Below, one piece after another: positions 56,993 through 64,000 of a DNA stretch of 64,000 nt (its first letter is position 1; each line of letters opens with the position of its first letter). The notes under the pieces are model-generated. The model was not told the DNA's origin, did no database searches, and saw only the letters and a list, made by a program, of their open reading frames with translations. Origin of the DNA: Manduca sexta. Lineage: Eukaryota; Arthropoda; Insecta; Lepidoptera; Sphingidae. The DNA lies in the NCBI RefSeq assembly GCF_014839805.1, contig NC_051118.1, forward strand, positions 9,602,391 through 9,666,390, given 5' to 3'. Made by a program: the position numbers and the translations under genes.

Positions 56993-57212
56993 CACACCTT
57001 TATCTATGGGGTAAGCGGAGGCGGGACTCACTTCTCGCCGTGTTCTCTGATCCATGACCTGATTAGGGGCGAGTCTATCATCAAGGACAAATTCCATACC
57101 CCGGGCTGATATTGAGTAGAGAAACCAATATCGTTTTACCCGACCCCAGATTCAAACCTGAAACCTCAGTACGGTGTCGTATCGCGCACCCAATAACTAC
57201 CTAAGCAATTTT
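56993..57212 (-). repeat. SINE family A, minus strand
   Basis: 'tatctatggggtaagcggag', 'ccccgggctgatattgagta' and 'gattcaaacctgaaacctca'. Confidence 0.7.
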
Positions 57213-58194
57213 CGGCTTTATGTTATACATAACTTTGAACGCAATATAAATTAAAATGTTTTCTGTAAGTACTAGATTCCTAATTACATCCAATTCTTAA
57301 TAATTTTCCCGAACAAAAAATCTCTGATTAAATTAATGCAAAAGCTGTACAAGCTATTGCATGAAATACGGCAGCCATAACCGTAACGAGCAACATCACT
57401 CAGGCGAGATAAACTCTTATCGCGACGGGCTGAAATCGAACCCCGACTTATGGCGCTCATTATATACTATCTGACCTGACTGAAGATAGATGAGATGTTA
57501 TAGTAGCTTCTACCTATTTATCGGAACATTTAGGGGGCTCGCAGTCTTATGCAGATCACGGTCAAAAGGCTTAATTAAAAAGCATATTTAAGTTTGACCA
57601 CGTAGAGATTATGTGCATATAATTCTATATCGATGGGTCTACGCGTTTTTCATTTGAACTCAAATAAAAAAAACTTCGTTTATAATAAAAGATTTCAAAC
57701 TAGTAATAGATATTTAAATTCATAAATTCGGCAGAGATTTGTTCAATATAATCAAAAATAGTTTCCTTAGCGTATACACTTATATTTGTTCACTTTGAGT
57801 ACTGCACAAACCAGACTGACCTGAGCGCTGTCTGATACCTGCTTTTTATAAAAATGACAGCCTCCCTTCCATGCTTCAAGTAGTCAATACAACAACTTTA
57901 CAAATTAAGACTCTAAAGCGAATATCGATTACAAATGAATTTTTATTAAATTTTAGTTATGCTTAATGAAAAATATGTAGACTTTATTAATAATGTGAAC
58001 TGTAATTAAACTATTAGTAAATAATCCAATAATTTTACCTATTTGCATTTCATTACAGTTTTTAACAAGTCAATATATATTCATATTTTTCTAAAAATAT
58101 GATAGTATTTTCGTATAATATCTAACAATAATTACTAGTAGCTTAATAGTAGACTTGGGGGTCGCTAGATCATTAATTGAAAAGGGGACTTGTA
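57213..58194. other. Intergenic, nothing recognised
   Basis: AT-rich; 'gaaatcgaaccccgacttat' near 57432 may be a SINE scrap. Confidence 0.35.
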
Positions 58195-58330
58195 TTCGGA
58201 ACCGTTATTTCGAAATATAGGTAGATATTGTAACTTTGACTTTTCGAATGAGTTACACCTCTGTCCCCCCCCCCCGCTCCCGCCCCGTGACCATGATGGC
58301 TGCAGTCTTCAAAACGTCGGAAGAAAATCA
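58195..58330 (-). repeat. Dispersed repeat ('atggctgcagtcttc' family)
   Basis: 'aaatataggtagatattgta' and 'gatggctgcagtcttcaaaa' match 28740-28912; a C-run lies at 58266-58275. Confidence 0.55.
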
Positions 58331-58380
58331 TAATATAAAAACGGCAATGAAATCCGAAATATAGGTTTACTAGGTTTTGA

Positions 58381-58643
58381 CTGCCTCGGTGGCGTAGTTG
58401 TATTGCACGTCCGGTACAATAACGCTCTGAGGTCCTGGGTTCGAATCCTGGGTCGGGCAAAGTGATATTTGGGTTTTTCTGCTCAGTATCAGCCCGGAGT
58501 CTGGAATTTATGCCCGATATGGCGATAGGCTCGCCCCCTATCACATCATGGGACGGAACATACTTGGCGAAAAGTGGGTGCCCTAGTTGCACCTCTGCAT
58601 ACCCCTGCGGGGATAAAATGCGTGATGTTATGTATGTATGTAG
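58381..58643 (+). repeat. SINE family A, best-preserved copy
   Basis: Starts 'ctgcctcggtggcgtagttg' (A-box region) with an exact B box GGTTCGAATCC at 58438-58448. It then has 'gggtttttctgctcagtatc', 'cacatcatgggacggaacat' and ends 'ctgcggggataaaatgcgtg' with a 'tatgtatgta' tail. It is a polymerase III SINE with a tRNA-like head, not a functional tRNA. The 139-codon minus frame over it is spurious. Confidence 0.85.
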
Positions 58644-58644
58644 G

Positions 58645-58856
58645 TTTTGCTCGCGGCTTTGTCAGCGTGAAGGAGTTTACCGGGATAAAAGTCCCGCTAT
58701 ATATTTCCCGGGATAAAACGTATTCCCGGATAGCCTATAACCTCCCCAGGGTCTTAAACTATCTCCACACCAAATTTCATAAAAATTCGTTCAGTATATT
58801 TTGAGAAAATTGATAACACAGACAGTCAGAAAATGGGACTTTGTTTTATAATACGT
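58645..58856 (-). mobile_element. Helitron-like repeat, minus strand
   Basis: 'ttttgctcgcggctttgtca', 'aaactatctccacaccaaat' and 'gggactttgttttataatac'. Confidence 0.6.
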
Positions 58857-59448
58857 GTAAATTTCAATGATATTCATTTTTTTCGAAACAAACACTTTCT
58901 TATTTTACATCTATGGTTCAAGTAACCTATTGTAGTGGTATTTTCAAGAACACATGATTGTAATTAAAATAAGTACTCATCCAAAAGTGCATTTAATAAA
59001 TTCTTAAGCCTTTAACGAACTTCCCACGGTATTCTCGATTTAATCCACCATTAATTCCTTAGATCCTCCCCTTCGATGTACTTTAATTGTTCGTAAAGAG
59101 CTAAACATCCGCAAAGGCAACTGTTCGGTGGAATGTAAAGTATTTCCTGTTATTAGTTACGGGCATCGATTTAATACGAAGTAGATGTTGCTCGCGGCTT
59201 CGCTTACCTGGAATTTGGTTTATGAAATGCATGCGCAACATTCAATTTCATCAAATCAAAATCGGTGTTATAATTTAAATGACAAATAAGACATTTGCGT
59301 TTAAAATATTTGTATGCGTCTTGTCACACATATTTTGCTTCAATGGCAATAAATATGGAATAATATTTATTACAATTTATATTGGATATTTTCTTATGTT
59401 TGATTTTGTGGATTATTTGATATTTAGCAGAAAATATTACGAACAATA
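58857..59448. other. Intergenic, nothing firm
   Basis: A Helitron-like scrap at 59186-59215 ('gatgttgctcgcggcttcgc'). No gene seen. Confidence 0.35.
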
Positions 59449-59700
59449 AATACTTCTGTGAAATCAGTTTTAAAATTATTCAATTTTGATGCTGATTACA
59501 CAGAAGTATTATTGTGTGCAAAATTGGGGGCGTGGGGCTATCGTGCTATTTCTCTCTTACGTACGTAGTGTTATGGCCGATGTCACTTGGTGACGTCACA
59601 GTTTGCTATTATTGTTATATTATGACAACTACCCCTTCCACCAAACTATAAAGCTTTATAACTTATTTATTATTGCGTGGAGTTAATTATTTTGCAGTTA
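59449..59700. repeat. 12-bp hairpin, then TGACGTCA-bearing repeat (copy 2)
   Basis: Arms 59449-59460 and 59499-59510 pair exactly. From about 59520, the reverse complement of the repeat at 868-1025 follows, with TGACGTCA at 59591-59598 and 'actaccccttccaccaaact'. Confidence 0.5.
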
Positions 59701-60960
59701 TATTTTGAAGGAAGTTAATATGCATAAACTTCCCTCTAGCACGAGTATCACGGTCGACATAATTATACCGTTGCTTATTGCTTTACCACGCTTTGATTAA
59801 AGTCTTGTGGGGGAAAATGACTACCTTGATAACCACATACCTAGTATGGGCATATAAAGTTAGCCTGGAAAGATTGGTATTATATATTTCCGCATGTGTA
59901 TATCTATTATGAAGAATATTATAGTAAATTTATGAAATAACTAGGTGTTGCTCGTGGCCCGTTGCCCGTAAAATTTGACTTTCCCATTACAAAAGACCTT
60001 AACACAGTATAGCGATGCATAGAACCTAATTTAAAATTTCAAATGTTTCCTATAGAAGTAAATTACCGAGACAAAAGAAGCCTAAATGCTAATCCAGGAC
60101 ATGGTTTATCCGTGTGCCAAATTCCATTCAAATCCATTTATAGACTTCTACGTTTATTTCTAACAAATATCCAAAAAAAAATTACGTAAATTCGCATTTA
60201 TAATATGAATAAAACTGTAAAAGGCAAAATTTGTATAATGTAAAAAATGAGCAGTAAGACAATTTGTTAAGTATCGAAGGTAACACAGTACCACGATGCC
60301 CTATCATAAGATGGGACAGATCAGCAAAATGTAAAAGAATTAGCTGCGCTTCCACATATTGCCTTGGCAAGAAGACGTGTTTTTTTAGACCAGAGACTTG
60401 CAAGTCTCGCCAATAACTATATTAAAATAGTACTAAAAATCTGTCCTTAATTCTAAAAATAACCTTAGTAAAATTTAAACTAGATTTAAGATAGAAACCA
60501 GGATGAAATGGCTTCGACGGCGCAGACCTTTAACCTTTAGTAAATAGGTTTCTGCCGGAGGCCACATCCGCAGAGGATATTAAACGGGATGTACTATAAA
60601 TACTTTAGACTTAAGGTCGATAATTGTGTAGCTGTTAGTTACAGAGGTAAATAAATTCTACCATATTTAATTTTTTATTATGCAAATAAGTAAGATTATA
60701 TTTATGGGTTCTTTAAGAAATGTACGGCTATCTCATGTGTATCTAATTACTAGCTATCGTTTCGCTACTTCTCTTGCTTGAAAGGCCATTACCTATAAGA
60801 GTTAGATTTCAAAGTCTTGCGGCCAACAGTCCAAGGAGGTAACACTCTTAAAATAGATTGTATGAAACGTAAATAAATATTTGTTGGCTTCAGCAATCTA
60901 AACAGCATCAAAGCTATTATATCATATCAGTCGAAGCGAATTGGAAAAACCAACACAGCA
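59701..60960. other. Intergenic, upstream of the pseudo-protease gene
   Basis: 59942-60180 is a decayed Helitron-like repeat ('aggtgttgctcgtggcccgt'). A GC-richer patch at 60500-60600 ('ttctgccggaggccacatcc') is unexplained. No exon seen. Confidence 0.35.
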
Positions 60961-60987
60961 CTCCAGATCTCAAAACCCTGACACGAT

Positions 60988-61028
60988 TGATAAAAATAAA
61001 CCTCACATAAAACGAATAACTTTACAGT
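60988..61028 (+). promoter_or_regulatory. Possible core promoter of the pseudo-protease gene
   Basis: A TATA-like GATAAAAATA at about 60989 is followed 36 nt later by ACAGT, an arthropod-like initiator, leaving a leader of about 53 nt before the ATG at 61078. By eye only. Confidence 0.3.
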
Positions 61029-61077
61029 CAATAAAAAATTCAATAACAATAAAAGAAAAAATTCTAAACACACTCGC

Positions 61078-63410
61078 ATGATGTGTTTACTACTGGTACT
61101 ACTATTTTTAGCAGATGTGGAATCTTTTCATAATCCTGACGAAAATATTACCAGAGATGTAGGTAACAGTTTGATTGCGTTTTTGAACGCACCAACTAAT
61201 GAAAGAATACTAGAACTAAATGGTAGATTGAAAACTGTAGAACAATATATCGTTGACAAAGATAAGATTGCTGAGTTGATTACCAACGTGACGCGCCAAA
61301 CAAACTTGAATCATACAAATTTCTTTAAAGCATTAACCGAAGATGACCATTATTTACTTCAAAATAATAACGAATCGAAAAGTTTGTATCTGAAACTGAA
61401 GGAAAAAATGAACAGAGATGACATACTGAAGGTATTTATTGAAAAAGGAGGTGATACCCAACTGGTGCAATCTGCTAGAAAGATGATGGGTGATGATCGA
61501 TTAGGGAAAATTGATGATGTAATAAATAATGTAGTTGATAGTATGATAGCTGAAACTGCCTCAGATGATCACAAGTTTGAAGCAAGAGCTAACGACAGTA
61601 TGTATTGGGGTGAGTATAATATTACACTTATAAATTTTGAAGAGATCAAGGGTAATTAAAATCAAAATTAGTTGTTAAATACTGTATACAAATTTATGAA
61701 GTCTTATTCAGTATATTATGTCTTGGGTTGTGGATTCATTTCATTTTTTACTGCATCAGCTCGTCAATAATTGCTTTAGCTTATTTATGTATTGAATTCT
61801 CCTCAGTATTGGATTGAATTATTTACTTCTTTAGCAATACTGTTATTTTGTTAATGTAATCTTGACATTTTGCCAAACCACTTTGTTGTATCGACAATAT
61901 TTCTTTATTGGATTTCTTTTGCTATACATATTTTAGTAGAGTAAATGTATATCAAGAGACGGTGATACCCTTTACTGCGCCTATGATTTGATATTATTTA
62001 TGTATGTCATATTTATGCAGTACTAGCTTTTGCCCGCGGCTCCGCCCGCGTTATAAAGTTTTTCGGGCTAAAGTTTTCCGCTATAAAAGTCACGCTATAT
62101 ATTTTCCCTATGTTCTTCCCAGGGTCTCAAACTGTCTTCATACCAAATTTCATCTTAATATGTTGATTAGTTTTTGAGTTTAACACGTTCAGGTAGACAG
62201 ATGCAGCGGGGGAATTTGTTTTATAATATATTTTTGTAGAACTTTTTAAGAGGAACAATCCCGTCATACATCATTGTTGCATAACTTTAACCGTTTACGC
62301 AGCGGACGCAACGGAAGCTCTCAAAACTTATTAGTTTTGCAACTTATTAGTTTTTTTTATTTTCCCCGTTTTTGCAACATGTTTCATTATTGCTCGGCTC
62401 CTATTGGTCATAACGTGATGATATATCACATCCACTCCATACATCACATATAGCACTCCACGAACAAAGGGCTATCCGACACAAAAAGATTTTTTCAGTT
62501 CAAACCGGTAGTTCCTGAGATTAGCCATTACTGATCCGCTCCTATTGGTCATAGCGTGATTATATATAGCTTATAGCACTCCACGAAAAAAGGGCTATCC
62601 AACACAAAAATTAACTGAGCAGAGTACAATGAGTAGCTGTTAAACAATGTATCACGCACCGGCACCATCTACTTAAAATGAAACGTACTTATTTTCGTGA
62701 GGGATACTCACACACCACGTACTGGCGCCGTTGTAGTACATGCTATGTATCAGAGATGGCGCTGTAAATGAAAAATGATTTTCCCTGTTTCCTGCTTTTC
62801 TTTTGATTTTTTTCCTGAATTTTCTTTGCTATAAACCTCACGGAGCTCGAGACCTTTCCAACGAATGCAAAACCGTGGAAATCGGTTCGTGCGTTCTGGA
62901 GTTATAGCGTCAGGAAGGAAAACCCGACTTATTTTTATATTATAGATCAAAACGGAAAAGATACTATAGTGCATCCCAAATGACAGATTGCACTATATCT
63001 GTAATGGTTGCAGACCATTTGGACATTAAGTATGTCCAATACCCATTAGATGATTATAATGTAGTAGATACTAGGAGATATGTTTAATATATTTTGAATA
63101 ACCAGCATAATTTAGTCAGCCTTGATAATCGATACTTTATCTGGAAGCCACGCTTCAAACTTGCCCACTTACTTAAGTGCAAGAGAGTCGAGTTTCTGTA
63201 CTCATTAAAAAAAATTCCAGACCCTCAGGGAGAACTAGAAGACCTAAAAGAATACCATCGCCACGATGGCAGGCGTTTGTACAAGGGAGAGAGGACCACC
63301 GTGAGGTACTACCCTTTCATGGTGTCCATACAAGTGATGGGCAGGTTCTGGTGCGGAGGAGTTATTTACTGGCATGACCTGGTGCTCACTTCCGCTGCTT
63401 GCTTGCAACT
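61078..63410 (+). CDS. Secreted protein: helical glycosylated N-terminus plus serine protease homolog domain (partial, joined model)
   Basis: Proposed exons 61078-61609 and 63221-63410; the gene continues past the window. Exon 1 starts with a signal peptide ([16 protein letters not shown], residues 1-16), followed by about 160 residues without cysteine, rich in charged, probably helical segments, with N-glycosylation sequons at residues 23, 70, 78, 98, 172 and 181; the last falls only in the unspliced reading. A strong donor (GGG then GTGAGT, 61610) precedes the in-frame stop at 61657-61659. It leaves phase 1, exactly what the acceptor TTCCAG before 63221 needs. Exon 2 then encodes a short linker and the first third of a trypsin-like fold. 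No AATAAA follows the stop at 61659 within 300 nt, which supports splicing. Alternative: two separate genes, the first a 193-residue single-exon protein ending at 61659. Function is unknown; the N-terminal family is not recognised. Confidence 0.55.
62023..62946 (-). mobile_element. Helitron-like element in the putative intron
   Basis: The left end (62023) has the same GC-rich CTAG terminus as 5670-6682, with two of its internal units (near 62393 and 62531). The right end 'ttatttttatattataga' has the TC start of a different subfamily. It may be a chimera or two adjacent elements. Confidence 0.55.
63221..63410 (+). CDS. Exon with N-terminal part of a serine protease homolog
   Basis: Encodes [20 protein letters not shown] then [20 protein letters not shown] and SAACLQL. 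The WCGGVI and LVLTxAxC pattern places it in the chymotrypsin (S1A) family, around the 42-58 disulfide. Where active enzymes have TAAHC this reads TSAAC, so the catalytic His is Ala and the product cannot use the usual mechanism. The activation site IVGG is also degenerate (LYKG after RR). Serine protease homologs of this sort act as cofactors or decoys in insect blood or reproductive fluid; which applies here is unknown. The exon ends at donor GTAAGT (63411), phase 2. The rest of the domain, including the region of the catalytic Ser, is outside the window. An in-frame open stretch extends left to 63094 but lacks an ATG and is probably intron. Confidence 0.8.
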
Positions 63411-64000
63411 GTAAGTAGAGGCAATTATGTTCCATTAAAGGCTTAGATAAGCAAAAAGGCTTCAAGAAATAGACTTTCGAAAGCAATTTCTACAGCGTTA
63501 ACAAAAAGGCAAGCTGAGTTCTGCAAATTGTAAAGCTTGCAAAAATTTCGTCAAGTCATATGTGTAAAGAATTATTGAAATATAGCTGCTATATAGCGGT
63601 TTGTTTTGCTGCAAGAACTTATTAGTCCAAACTTACTATAAGATGTAAAAAATTCTCGGTCTCATGATTTGCTATAAATAATAATTGGCATTTGGCTATA
63701 AACAATTGTAATGCCATTCAGAATTTAGAAAATTGCACTCGTAACGTTGGAGATTATGTAGCAACCACACATTTGCAAATCCTCACAAAATTATCACAAA
63801 TTCAAACGGTATGTAATGAATGGGCTTGGCTTATGAGCTTGTAAATGTGTATACTTTGTTGTCGACTGTCGGATTTTTAACACACATAACAAGAAGCAAA
63901 AGCTTATTTACGTTTGTGCGTGGCAGACTTTCTACAACCACCAAATTCAACGAAACAATAAATGAAAAATCTTTCACCTCAAATAAAAATGAAAAGCACA
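63411..64000. other. Intron sequence of the pseudo-protease gene
   Basis: Follows the donor at 63411. No next exon is recognisable before the window ends. Confidence 0.5.

Noticed and set aside
58438..58448. Exact RNA polymerase III B box, suggesting a tRNA gene
   Set aside because: No cloverleaf can be drawn around it, and it sits at the fixed place in SINE family A.
58173..58592. 139-codon frame on the minus strand
   Set aside because: It runs antisense through a tRNA-like SINE and an older repeat.
63094..63220. Upstream extension of the serine protease homolog exon
   Set aside because: It begins with TTG, has no resemblance to the family and precedes a usable acceptor; treated as intron.

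Overview
The window looks like nuclear DNA of a moth or butterfly (Lepidoptera). It is AT-rich, its genes are small and split by introns, and most of it is repeats. The repeats include CTAG-ended Helitron-like elements, tRNA-like SINEs with RNA polymerase III B-box motifs, several short foldback elements, 3' stubs of non-LTR retrotransposons, and a DD37D (maT-type) mariner, a lineage first described from silkworm. A run of exactly 500 N (46883-47382) marks an assembly gap.

Host genes are few and all on the + strand. Two are small secreted Kazal-type serine protease inhibitors, at 25488-28270 and 38961-42616. Both have the same three-exon plan: a 13-nt coding first exon, then introns in the same phases, with a TATA-like box 63-65 nt before the ATG. 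They look like diverged tandem duplicates. The first has eight cysteines and an inferred Arg at P1; the second has the classical six and an inferred Thr at P1. The third gene starts at 61078 and probably runs off the right edge. Its first exon encodes a signal peptide and a helical, N-glycosylation-rich region of about 160 residues. A good splice donor there joins in phase to an exon at 63221-63410 that encodes the start of a trypsin-like domain whose catalytic His is replaced by Ala. The gene theme is therefore extracellular protease control: two inhibitors and one apparent pseudo-protease.

Layout. 1-19900 holds no recognised host gene, only repeats, including a Helitron-like element with five tandem ~122-bp units (5670-6682), a hAT-type MITE with an 8-bp target duplication (8667-8994), a minisatellite (16991-17168) and a MITE with 39-bp inverted repeats (18905-19199). 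19917-21219 is a complete mariner whose transposase is broken by two single-base frameshifts. 21300-25400 is repeats. 25400-28400 is the first Kazal gene, with at least five elements in its introns. 28700-38850 is repeats, including an R1-like reverse transcriptase remnant on the minus strand. 38890-42771 is the second Kazal gene. 43596-43851 may be a decayed odorant-receptor-like fragment (weak). 44000-60900 is repeats plus the gap. 61078 to the end is the pseudo-protease gene, with a Helitron-like element in its putative intron.

All coordinates come from reading the sequence by eye. Exon junctions are inferred from splice consensus, phase and family motifs. Repeat boundaries are approximate unless stated otherwise.
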